NCBI GenBank assembly: GCA_030606635.1
Contig: JAUWGA010000059.1
Location: 1 to 9,856, forward strand
Reading direction: 5' to 3'
DNA from: Methanosarcinales archaeon
Lineage (GTDB): Archaea > Halobacteriota > Methanosarcinia > Methanosarcinales > Methanogasteraceae
DNA length: 9,856 nucleotides
In this document: positions 1 through 6,376 of the stretch, in pieces
Position numbering within the stretch: the stretch's first letter is position 1
How the letters are laid out: the number at the start of each line of letters is the position of its first letter
The notes under the pieces: model-generated
The model's database searches: none
What the model was told of the DNA's origin: nothing
The model's input: the letters and a program-made list of their open reading frames with translations, nothing else
Translations under genes and position numbers: made by a program

Positions 1-189
1 GGGGGTAGAATTTTAGGGTACTTTTTATATTTATCCATTATCAGTGTCTCCAGGGAAGAAACCTTCTCGAGTATTGTCTGTTTATTTGATACTTTATTAA
101 TTGGTGCAATCATTAACGCCTCCTTATATGTGTGTGGATGCGAAACCACTGCGTTTCTATAAGCATCATTTGGGTTTATTAAATCTTTT

Positions 190-267
190 GGGCTCGCCTC
201 ATTGGCGATGGTGTGCCCAAGTCCGGTATAGCCCCATCATTGCCACGGGGTGGGTATGTGACCCACC
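190..267. other. Cluster of inverted repeats (possible structured RNA or element remnant)
   Basis: Three stems are visible. TCGCC (194-198) and GGCGA (204-208) pair around a 5-base loop. TGGCGATGGTG (203-213) pairs with CATCATTGCCA (235-245) over 11 positions including two G-U pairs. GGTGGGT (249-255) and ACCCACC (261-267) form a perfect 7-bp hairpin with a 5-base loop. The first two share GGCGA and exclude each other. I recognise no known RNA family, and the region lies upstream of the putative operon TATA box, so it may not belong to the operon leader. Confidence 0.35.
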
Positions 268-331
268 ATTCCGGAGTGATTGCCCACTTTTCCAGTCTCG
301 GTGTGCATACTTCCAATTTAAGTGCCAACAG

Positions 332-340
332 AATATATAT
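332..340 (+). promoter_or_regulatory. Putative archaeal TATA box for the antiporter operon
   Basis: The AT run AATATATAT lies about 80 bases before the mnhE start. Archaeal TATA boxes sit about 25 bases before the transcription start, so initiation would fall near 360-366, giving a leader of roughly 55 bases ending in the SD GGTGAT. No clear BRE is visible. The call rests only on composition and spacing. Confidence 0.4.
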
Positions 341-418
341 CGATGTGCATTCGTAGGGGAAGAGAGAACGAACTGCTCAAACACCATGCCAAACGATACC
401 AACCTCGGGTGATCCAAC

Positions 419-901
419 ATGAACATAAAACATTTCATAGCAACGTACATCATCGTGTTCGCCTTCTGGCTACTGCTCTCAGCGCACACCGACACGTTCC
501 ATGTGGGTGCAGGAATCGCATGCTCGGGCATAGTGGCTTATGCGTCCCACGATCTTCTGTTCGCAGGCACAGGAAACCACGCCTTGACAAAGATTGTGCG
601 GTTCATCGCTTATCTCCCGTGGCTCTTCTACCAGATCGTGCTTGCAAACATCGATGTCGCAAAACGGGCGCTCTCGCCCGGGATGCCTATCGACCCACGG
701 GTGGTCACGTTTAAGACAATGCTCAAGAGCGATGTGGCGCGCACCGCGCTTGCAAACTCGATAACGCTCACACCGGGCACGGTCACAATTGACATCGTGG
801 ACGATGTCTTCTACGTCCACGCGATAGCAAAGGAGCCTGCGGACGATCTCCTGGAAGGCGCGATGGAGCGCAGGATTGCCCACATCTTTATGGAGGACTG
901 A
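419..901 (+). CDS. mnhE: Cation/proton antiporter subunit E (MnhE/MrpE)
   Basis: This is the E subunit of an Mrp-type multisubunit Na+/H+ antiporter, a membrane protein whose C-terminal domain faces the cytoplasm. The 160 residues match the usual family length. Hydrophobic segments lie at about 5-22, 28-48 and 58-78. A polar C-terminal domain follows, containing the family signature NSITLTPGT at 113-121 and then a VTIDIVDD stretch. The ATG at 419 is supported by GGTGAT at 408-413, five bases upstream, a perfect match to the archaeal 16S tail. It is the first gene of the operon. Its TGA shares one base with the mnhF start, suggesting translational coupling. The family call is certain; the role of E in ion transport is less well understood than that of A or D. 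Confidence 0.95.
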   Translation: MNIKHFIATYIIVFAFWLLLSAHTDTFHVGAGIACSGIVAYASHDLLFAGTGNHALTKIVRFIAYLPWLFYQIVLANIDVAKRALSPGMPIDPRVVTFKTMLKSDVARTALANSITLTPGTVTIDIVDDVFYVHAIAKEPADDLLEGAMERRIAHIFMED

Positions 902-1176
902 TGACAGGCGCATCACTCTTCGGAACGATAGAGATGGTGGATGTCTTTCTGGCGATGGCACTCATGATAGTCCTGGCAAGCTTCGTGTCGCTCTACCGCG
1001 GCATCGAAGGGCCTGGGATCTTCAACCGGATCATCGCAGTAAACGTGATCGGAACCAAAACAATCGTGCTCCTGGTTCTTATCGGGTTCATCTACGAACG
1101 ACCTGATTTCTTCGATATTGCGCTTGTTTATGCGATTCTTAACTTTATTATGACGATAGCAGCGACGAGGTACTAA
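901..1176 (+). CDS. mnhF: Cation/proton antiporter subunit F (MnhF/MrpF)
   Basis: This is the small F subunit of the Mrp antiporter complex, 91 residues, the normal size. Three membrane helices are predicted at about 12-32, 43-65 and 70-88. The conserved motif YRGIEGPGIFNR (32-43) joins the first two, and an Asp (72) lies at the start of the third. F packs with E and G in the part of the complex beside the large antiporter-like subunits. The ATG overlaps the mnhE stop codon (TGATG), and GGAGG at 892-896 gives an SD four bases upstream. The gene ends 17 bases before mnhG, the widest gap between genes in the operon. Confidence 0.95.
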   Translation: MTGASLFGTIEMVDVFLAMALMIVLASFVSLYRGIEGPGIFNRIIAVNVIGTKTIVLLVLIGFIYERPDFFDIALVYAILNFIMTIAATRY

Positions 1177-1193
1177 AAAAGAGGTGGAAAACG

Positions 1194-1619
1194 ATGTCTG
1201 ACACAACAACGATAACAAATGTGATTACGGTCGTACTCTTGCTCGTTGGAGCCTTCTTCGTGCTCGCGGGAACGATCGGGTTCGTGCGGTTCCCTGATTT
1301 CTACTCGCGAATGCACGCAACAGGCAAGTGCGACACGCTTGGGGAGGGGTTGATGCTCGTTGCGCTGATCGTCTACGGGGGCGCGACATTCGTCAGCGTG
1401 AAGATACTGTTTCTCATTATGTTCATCCTGTTTGCGAATCCGACCTCAACCCACGCGATCGCAAAAGCCGCGTACGACGTCGGGCTCAAACCATGGCGGA
1501 AACTGGACGACCGGGTGGAGTGGATGAATACAAGCGATACTGGTAATGCTGGCAACACTGGCAACACTGGCAATAGCGGCGAAGGCAGATCCGGGGAAGA
1601 CGGGGGTGATGGGCGATGA
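1194..1619 (+). CDS. mnhG: Cation/proton antiporter subunit G (MnhG/MrpG) with Gly/Asn-repeat tail
   Basis: This is the G subunit of the Mrp antiporter. Residues 1-105 show the full family pattern: a first helix at about 9-29, the motif GFVRFPDFYSRMHATGK (29-45), hydrophobic segments at about 52-69 and 70-86, and NPTSTHAIAKAA (82-93). Family members usually end soon after this point. Here about 30 further residues follow, a soluble tail made of an N-x-G repeat (117-129) and a Gly/Asp/Glu-rich end; its DNA is a 9-base tandem repeat. The start at 1194 has GAGGTGG at 1181-1187 as SD, so the gene can be translated independently of mnhF. The stop overlaps the next start as ATGA. Confidence 0.94.
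   Translation: MSDTTTITNVITVVLLLVGAFFVLAGTIGFVRFPDFYSRMHATGKCDTLGEGLMLVALIVYGGATFVSVKILFLIMFILFANPTSTHAIAKAAYDVGLKPWRKLDDRVEWMNTSDTGNAGNTGNTGNSGEGRSGEDGGDGR
1539..1580 (+). repeat. 9-bp tandem repeat in the 3' end of mnhG
   Basis: About four imperfect copies of a 9-base unit (consensus AACACTGGC) lie in frame and encode repeated Asn-Thr/Ala/Ser-Gly. The two central copies are identical and the flanking copies vary. Because the unit is a multiple of three, slippage would change tail length without breaking the gene. Confidence 0.8.
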
Positions 1620-1861
1620 TCTGGATACTCGATATCACGCTGCTATTCTTCCTCGTGGTCTGTGCAATCGCTGCAATCTCGATAAAAGACCTCCTCTCAT
1701 CGATTATCATCCTCTCAGCCTACAGCCTGATAATGGCGATCGTCTGGGTCGAGATGCACTCGGTCGATGTCGGGTTCACAGAAGCTGCGGTTGGCGCGGG
1801 AATCACAACCGTCCTCTTCATCGCAACGCTTGCAAGAACCGAAGGGAGGAGTGAGGATTGA
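1616..1861 (+). CDS. MbhD-like subunit (DUF4040; equivalent to part of the MrpA C-terminus)
   Basis: This small membrane protein of the DUF4040/MbhD family corresponds to the C-terminal helices that bacterial MrpA carries fused to its NuoL-like domain, and to MbhD of the Pyrococcus membrane-bound hydrogenase. Its 81 residues form three predicted helices (about 4-22, 27-46, 55-73). The third begins with the signature DVGFTEAAVGAG (51-62). The acidic residues E47 and E56 lie in or beside helices and are of the kind thought to line the ion path between the antiporter units; their role here is inference. The ATG overlaps the mnhG stop (ATGA), with GGTGAT at 1605-1610 as SD. Confidence 0.9.
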   Translation: MIWILDITLLFFLVVCAIAAISIKDLLSSIIILSAYSLIMAIVWVEMHSVDVGFTEAAVGAGITTVLFIATLARTEGRSED

Positions 1862-2133
1862 AGGCACTTGCACTCTTCGTGGTCGTGATCACAGGCGCGA
1901 TGCTGATCTACGCGGGGCAGGACCTGCCAGCGTTTGGCGACATAAACTCACCATCGTACCAGGCTCCGATGACGCAGTACTTCATCAATAACTCTCTTGA
2001 AGAGTCTGGCGTACCAAACATCGTAACCGCTCTCCTTGCCAATTACAGGGGCTATGATACGCTCGGGGAGACTGCAGTGATCTTCACCGCGGGAATGGCT
2101 GTAATACTGCTCTTACGGAGGCGTGAAACATGA
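1858..2133 (+). CDS. MbhE-like subunit (equivalent to the end of MrpA), TTG start
   Basis: This 91-residue protein corresponds to MbhE and to the extreme C-terminus of bacterial MrpA. An N-terminal helix (about 2-19) is followed by a polar extracytoplasmic stretch. Then comes the signature NIVTALLANYRGYDTLGET (54-72), which leads into a second helix ending at about 86 before the basic end RRRET. The start codon is TTG (1858-1860), overlapping the upstream stop as TTGA. A strong purine-rich SD (GGAGGAGTGAGG) lies directly before it. No ATG in frame comes early enough to keep the first helix. The stop overlaps mnhB as ATGA. Confidence 0.9.
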   Translation: MKALALFVVVITGAMLIYAGQDLPAFGDINSPSYQAPMTQYFINNSLEESGVPNIVTALLANYRGYDTLGETAVIFTAGMAVILLLRRRET

Positions 2134-2582
2134 GCGGAATCCAGGAGAGCGTGATCATCAGGACGGTCGTGCGGATCATGGTCCCGTTCATCCAGCTCTT
2201 CGCGCTCTACGTGATCATGCACGGCGCAAGCGGACCAGGCGGCGGCTTTCAGGGCGGCGTCATCTTCGGGGCAGCGATCATCCTCTACGCGATGATCTTC
2301 GGGATCAGTGAAGGGAAGAAAAAGATTTCTGATTCTTTCGACAGGATTCTTGCAAGCACAGGGCTTACCATCTATGCAGCGACAGGACTCGCCTGCATCA
2401 TCTTCGGGGGCATGTTCCTCCAGTACAGCGCAGTCCCGCTCCTGCCGGATACTGCTCTGGTATCCAAGTACCTGATCGATCTGGTTGAGATCGGGATCGG
2501 GATCACCGTGCTTGCTGTGATGATCTCGCTCTTCTTCGACATCTCACCGCCTGAATCAGAGGCAGGGGAGGTGGAAGAATGA
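2130..2582 (+). CDS. mnhB: Cation/proton antiporter subunit B (MnhB/MrpB)
   Basis: This is the B subunit of the Mrp antiporter, related to MbhF of membrane-bound hydrogenase. The 150 residues contain four predicted helices (about 14-31, 43-59, 78-97, 116-137). The family signature HGASGPGGGFQGG (31-43) lies between the first two. E120 in the last helix and the acidic tail SEAGEVEE are typical of the family. Start and stop overlap the neighbouring genes by four bases (ATGA), so translation is probably coupled. Its first 13 bases are identical to those of mnhC. Confidence 0.95.
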   Translation: MSGIQESVIIRTVVRIMVPFIQLFALYVIMHGASGPGGGFQGGVIFGAAIILYAMIFGISEGKKKISDSFDRILASTGLTIYAATGLACIIFGGMFLQYSAVPLLPDTALVSKYLIDLVEIGIGITVLAVMISLFFDISPPESEAGEVEE

Positions 2583-3025
2583 GCGGAATCCTCGATATCG
2601 TCTATGCCGAGTACAACTACTGGATCTATGTAACGCTGATGATGATCGGGTTCTATGCGATGATCGCAAAGAAGAACCTGATCAAGAAGGTCATCGGCGC
2701 AAACATCTTCCAGACTGCAATCTTCCTCTTCTACATATCACTTTCAGACGTCACAGGCGGCACCGCTCCGATTCTCATGGGCGGGCACGGCGGAGAGCAC
2801 GCAGCTGACGTGATCTACACGAATCCGGTTCCGCATGTGCTGATACTGACAGCGATCGTTGTTGCGGTCAGCACCACCGCTGTTGCGCTGGCACTCATCA
2901 TCAGAATCTACAATGAGTACGGATCGCTCGATGAGGACGTGATCCGTGCGGCAAGAAGGGAGCTCCAGCCCGAGTTTTCGGAACATGCACGGCAGAAAAG
3001 TGTCGCGGAGGTGAGTGAACAATGA
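2579..3025 (+). CDS. mnhC: Cation/proton antiporter subunit C (MnhC/MrpC, NuoK-like)
   Basis: This is the C subunit, homologous to NuoK of respiratory complex I and MbhG of membrane-bound hydrogenase. Three helices are predicted at about 14-29, 38-57 and 86-110. Characteristic segments are KKNLIKKVIGANIFQTA (31-47) and NPVPHVLILTAIVVAVSTT (82-100). The loop between helices 2 and 3 (about 58-81) is rich in Gly and His. About 35 hydrophilic residues follow the last helix, longer than a minimal MrpC but common in Mrp relatives. It overlaps mnhB and mnhD by four bases on each side. Confidence 0.95.
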   Translation: MSGILDIVYAEYNYWIYVTLMMIGFYAMIAKKNLIKKVIGANIFQTAIFLFYISLSDVTGGTAPILMGGHGGEHAADVIYTNPVPHVLILTAIVVAVSTTAVALALIIRIYNEYGSLDEDVIRAARRELQPEFSEHARQKSVAEVSEQ

Positions 3026-4539
3026 TTGGATTTGACCTCATCGCACCCCACCTGCCCGTGCTCACAGTCGTAGTCCCGCTGATTGCGGGATTCCTGACGC
3101 CGATCATCGGATGGATCGACCGCAGACTCCCGTGGTACTGGGTGGTGCTTGCGATGTTCGTGGTTCTCTTAATCGCAGGAAACAACCTCGTAACCGTGAT
3201 CAATTCCGGAACGATCCAGTACAAACTCGGTGGCTGGGACCCGCCGTTCGGTATCGAATACGTAATCGACCTCTTAAACGGGTTTGTCTGCCTGATAATC
3301 GCATTCATCGCGTTCATGGTCTCGATATACTCGAAAGAAAGCGTCAAAAAGGAAGTTCCCGGAAAGACGACCCCGTTCTATGCCGTATTCCTGCTCCTGA
3401 TAACAGGGCTCATGGGAATGACGATCACGGGCGACATCTTCAACTTCTACGTATTCCTTGAGATCTCGTCGCTCACCGCTTATGCGCTCATTGCGATGGG
3501 TGACCGCGGGGATGGTGTTGTCGCAAGCTTCAACTACCTGATCATGGGAACCGTTGCGGCATCGTTCATCCTTCTAGGGATCGGCTACCTCTACGCGGTC
3601 ACAGGCACACTGAACATGGCTGACATGCAAAACATCCTCCCGGGAGTTTATGAGAGCAAGGTCGTTCTTGCTGCACTCGCATTCTTCATGGTGGGCTTTA
3701 GCATCAAAGTCGGTCTCTTCCCGCTCCATTCGTGGCTTCCTGATGCGTACACACACGCACCATCGACAGCAAGCGCGCTCATCGCAGGACTGATGACCAA
3801 GGTAGGAGCGTATGCGATGATCCGTTTCATGTTCGGTGTCTTCACACCTGACTTTGTGATCAATACGACCCAGATGACAAACATCCTCGCATGGGCAGCA
3901 GCGCTTGCGATCATTGTGGGATCAGTTCTCGCGATTGCACAGAGCGACATCAAGCGAATGCTTGCATACTCAAGTATCAGCCAGATCGGATACATCCTTC
4001 TGGGAGTCGGTCTTGCAAACATGATCGGGATGGAGGGCGGACTCTTGCACCTCTTAAACCATGCGCTGATGAAGTGCGCACTCTTCCTTGTGGCGGGCGC
4101 GATATTCTATAAGACCGGCATCAGAAACCTCTACCAGTTCAAAGGACTCGGAAAGAAGATGCCAGTGACAACCACCGTCTTCCTAATCGCCGCCCTCTCG
4201 ATGATCGGAGTTCCAGGAACCGTCGGGTTTACGAGCAAGTGGTACCTTGCACTCGGATCGGTGGACGCGGGTCAGTGGATATTTGTTTTTGTCATCCTGC
4301 TCTCAAGCCTGCTAAACATCGTCTACTTCTGGCGGATCTTCGACAACATCTGGTTCGGGCATCCGCACGAGATCGAGAACATCAAGAGGGACGAGGCGCC
4401 GCTAACGATGCTTGTCCCGATGGTGATACTGGCTGTTCTCTGCGTATTCTTCGGATTCTTTGCGTACTATCCGGTGCATTACGTGATTGAACCGCTATCT
4501 GAAGCACTGCTTGGATTGGGCGGGGTGCTCTCGAGGTGA
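3022..4539 (+). CDS. mnhD: Proton-conducting antiporter-like subunit D, first copy (MnhD/MrpD)
   Basis: This is a 505-residue NuoL/M/N-family subunit thought to carry one ion-translocation channel of the complex, with about 14 predicted helices. The residues expected for function are all present: E147 in the TM5 motif FYVFLE, K229 in IKVGLFPLHSWLPDAY, K260 in LMTKVGAYAM, K351 in NHALMK and K406 in GFTSKW. The ATG at 3022 has a strong SD, GGAGGTGA (3007-3014), seven bases upstream, and overlaps the mnhC stop. Its place right after mnhC matches MrpD and MbhH. Nothing points to damage. Confidence 0.95.
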   Translation: MIGFDLIAPHLPVLTVVVPLIAGFLTPIIGWIDRRLPWYWVVLAMFVVLLIAGNNLVTVINSGTIQYKLGGWDPPFGIEYVIDLLNGFVCLIIAFIAFMVSIYSKESVKKEVPGKTTPFYAVFLLLITGLMGMTITGDIFNFYVFLEISSLTAYALIAMGDRGDGVVASFNYLIMGTVAASFILLGIGYLYAVTGTLNMADMQNILPGVYESKVVLAALAFFMVGFSIKVGLFPLHSWLPDAYTHAPSTASALIAGLMTKVGAYAMIRFMFGVFTPDFVINTTQMTNILAWAAALAIIVGSVLAIAQSDIKRMLAYSSISQIGYILLGVGLANMIGMEGGLLHLLNHALMKCALFLVAGAIFYKTGIRNLYQFKGLGKKMPVTTTVFLIAALSMIGVPGTVGFTSKWYLALGSVDAGQWIFVFVILLSSLLNIVYFWRIFDNIWFGHPHEIENIKRDEAPLTMLVPMVILAVLCVFFGFFAYYPVHYVIEPLSEALLGLGGVLSR

Positions 4540-4540
4540 T
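4533..4540 (+). promoter_or_regulatory. Ribosome binding site that decides the start of the second D-type gene
   Basis: GAGGTGAT lies four bases before the ATG at 4545. An in-frame GTG at 4536 overlaps the mnhD stop (GTGA) but is itself inside this SD, with only a weaker GGGGTG (4522-4527) upstream. The ATG is therefore the better start. The difference is three residues. Confidence 0.6.
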
Positions 4541-4544
4541 CACA

Positions 4545-6035
4545 ATGGTTACAGAGATTAATTCAATAACCCCGCTCCTTGCTGTGCTCGTATCGATGAT
4601 CGCAGCCGTTTTGATCCTCGCATCCGGAAAATACCCGAACCTCCGGGAGGGCTGGACGTTTGTCGCCGCGTTTATCAAGTTCGGGCTCGTGATCTCGATG
4701 CTTCCGCTGATACTCAAAGGGGACGTGATCACTTACACGGTTGTTGAGATGCTCCCGGATATTCCGATCGCGTTTAAGGTTGACGCATTCGGAATACTCT
4801 TTGCGATCACATCCTCGTTCTTGTGGATATTCGTGACCTCCTACTCAATCGGCTACATGCGATCGCTAAATGAACATGCGCAGACCAGGTACTTCTTCTG
4901 CTTCGCAATAGCGCTCTCATCAGCCGTTGGAATTGCGTTCTCAGCGAATCTCGTCACGCTCTTCCTGTTCTACGAACTCCTGACGATCTCGACATACCCG
5001 CTTGTTGCGCACAACGAGACGCCTGAGGCGATCAGTTCGGGCAGGAAGTACCTGACGTATCTCATGATCGCAGGTGTATCGCTCCTCTTCGCGATAGTGG
5101 TGGTCTACCACTACACCGGCACAACAGAGTTTTCATTCAGTGGAATCGCGGGAATGGACGCGATACCGCAGACGACACTCGTCATCCTCTTTGTGACATT
5201 CATGATCGGATGCGCCAAAGCCGCGTTCATGCCGCTTCATGCGTGGCTGCCAGCGGCGATGGTCGCCCCGACTCCGGTGAGCGCACTTCTCCATGCGGTG
5301 GCTGTGGTGAAGGCGGGCGTCTTCACAGCGCTTAGGGTCATCCTCTACGTCTTCGGGGTCGATCTGATGCAAGACAGCGGTATCTGGCTCTACATGGCGT
5401 ATTTTGTATCGATTACAATCATTCTCGCCTCGATCTACGCATTGATGCAGGACAACCTCAAAAAACGGCTTGCGTACTCGACAGTGAGCCAGTTATCCTA
5501 TATCGTGCTCGGGGCGGTGCTGATCACCCCGCACGGGCTCACAGGCGGGATGCTGCATATCCCGTACCACGCGTTCATGAAGATCACGCTCTTCATGTGC
5601 GCTGGAGCTTTGATTGTGACTGCACAGAAGGAGAATATCAGCGAGATGAAAGGAATCGCCCGTCAGATGCCGATCACGATGATTGCATTCACAGTTGGAG
5701 CCCTCGGCATGATCGGGATGCCGCCTGTCGGGGGGTATGTGACCAAGTGGTTCCTGCTCCTGGGTGCCGCTGAGTTGCATAGCATGATTCTAATTGCGGT
5801 GCTGCTCGTAAGTGCGGTCTTAAACGCCGCATACTTCTTCCCGGTCATATATGTAGCGTTTTTCAAGAAGCCGGACCATGAACTAAAGTACAAGGAGGCG
5901 CCGTTAACCATGCTGATACCGCTCGTGGTAACAGCGATCATCTCGATTGTGATCGGGATATGGCCCGATGCGCCGGGAATGTTTCTTGATATCGTCGAGA
6001 TAGCGGTTGCAAATGTAACAGGAGGCGGGATATAA
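4545..6035 (+). CDS. Proton-conducting antiporter-like subunit, second copy (MnhD/NuoM-like)
   Basis: This second NuoL/M/N-family subunit has 496 residues from the ATG (499 if GTG 4536 is used). Counting from the ATG, the family residues are E144 (TLFLFYE), K225 (CAKAAFMPLHAWLP), K256 (AVVKAGVFTA), K346 (HAFMK) and K401 (GGYVTKW). The TM7 Lys and TM5 Glu expected of a working channel are thus kept. It is clearly paralogous to the upstream mnhD but quite diverged, so the pair is not a recent duplication. It probably adds another channel to the complex. Which of the D-like genes stands in for the NuoL-like half of MrpA cannot be settled from sequence alone. Confidence 0.93.
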   Translation: MVTEINSITPLLAVLVSMIAAVLILASGKYPNLREGWTFVAAFIKFGLVISMLPLILKGDVITYTVVEMLPDIPIAFKVDAFGILFAITSSFLWIFVTSYSIGYMRSLNEHAQTRYFFCFAIALSSAVGIAFSANLVTLFLFYELLTISTYPLVAHNETPEAISSGRKYLTYLMIAGVSLLFAIVVVYHYTGTTEFSFSGIAGMDAIPQTTLVILFVTFMIGCAKAAFMPLHAWLPAAMVAPTPVSALLHAVAVVKAGVFTALRVILYVFGVDLMQDSGIWLYMAYFVSITIILASIYALMQDNLKKRLAYSTVSQLSYIVLGAVLITPHGLTGGMLHIPYHAFMKITLFMCAGALIVTAQKENISEMKGIARQMPITMIAFTVGALGMIGMPPVGGYVTKWFLLLGAAELHSMILIAVLLVSAVLNAAYFFPVIYVAFFKKPDHELKYKEAPLTMLIPLVVTAIISIVIGIWPDAPGMFLDIVEIAVANVTGGGI

Positions 6036-6037
6036 CG

Positions 6038-6376
6038 ATGTGGTTCTTAGAAAGATGGCTGGAAAACCAAAAAACCATGAAAAAACTACTTTACGTGCTT
6101 TACGCAAGTCTTATCATCATTTGCCTGCTCGGATTCGCGATTCATCTTGCGCCGCCAGCGGAGCACGCAGAGCCTGTTGAACCTGCTGATGAACATGCCG
6201 AAGATGCCGGGCACGGAGAAGACGCTGAACACGAGGAACACGCTCCGTTCGCATTCGAGCAGATACCAATCTTTTCCGCAATATTTGGGTTCATCGTATG
6301 CGCACTGCTCGGTCTTGGCGCAAAGGCGTACGGACATAACGTGGTCATGATGGGGGAGGATTATTATGACAAGTGA
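6038..6376 (+). CDS. Small two-helix membrane protein with His/acid-rich loop, antiporter-associated
   Basis: This 112-residue protein has two predicted helices (about 15-37 and 76-98) joined by a loop (about 38-70) extremely rich in His, Glu, Asp and Ala. It ends in EDYYDK. Small proteins with a C-terminal FSAIFGF-like helix and a final EDYYD motif are known beside MrpD-like genes in other prokaryotes, which makes it a probable accessory subunit; this relation is from memory. Repeated His with acidic residues could bind metal or buffer protons near the channels, but that is speculation. Upstream purines GGAGGCGGG lie 12 to 8 bases before the ATG. A second ATG at 6077 (residue 14) is possible. 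The stop overlaps the next gene by 11 bases. Confidence 0.8.
   Translation: MWFLERWLENQKTMKKLLYVLYASLIIICLLGFAIHLAPPAEHAEPVEPADEHAEDAGHGEDAEHEEHAPFAFEQIPIFSAIFGFIVCALLGLGAKAYGHNVVMMGEDYYDK

Larger units (their letters stand above)
1..418. other. Intergenic region upstream of the antiporter operon
   Basis: No gene in this stretch can be supported. The first 120 bases are AT-rich, with a TATA-like run at 22-33. The middle (about 190-267) holds several inverted repeats, and a TATA-like box lies near 332. A 103-codon reading frame begins with TTG at 101 and spans most of the region, but its translation is rich in Cys, Trp and Pro, lacks the composition of the neighbouring genes and resembles no family I know. 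A nine-codon reading frame (386-412, MPNDTNLG) ends inside the SD of mnhE. Anything upstream of the window is out of view. Confidence 0.6.

Noticed and set aside
101..412. A 103-codon plus-strand reading frame starting with TTG
   Set aside because: Its composition (many Cys, Trp, Pro), absence of an SD, inclusion of inverted repeats and the TATA-like box, and lack of any recognisable motif point to a chance frame.
479..961. A 160-codon minus-strand reading frame opposite mnhE and mnhF
   Set aside because: It is the antisense shadow of clear family members and its translation is rich in Arg, His and Cys with no known domain.
1616..2133. MbhD-like and MbhE-like genes as a broken (frameshifted) MrpA
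   Set aside because: Each has its own start, SD and complete helix set and they overlap as TTGA. Separate genes are the normal form in archaeal Mbh-type clusters, so no frameshift is implied.
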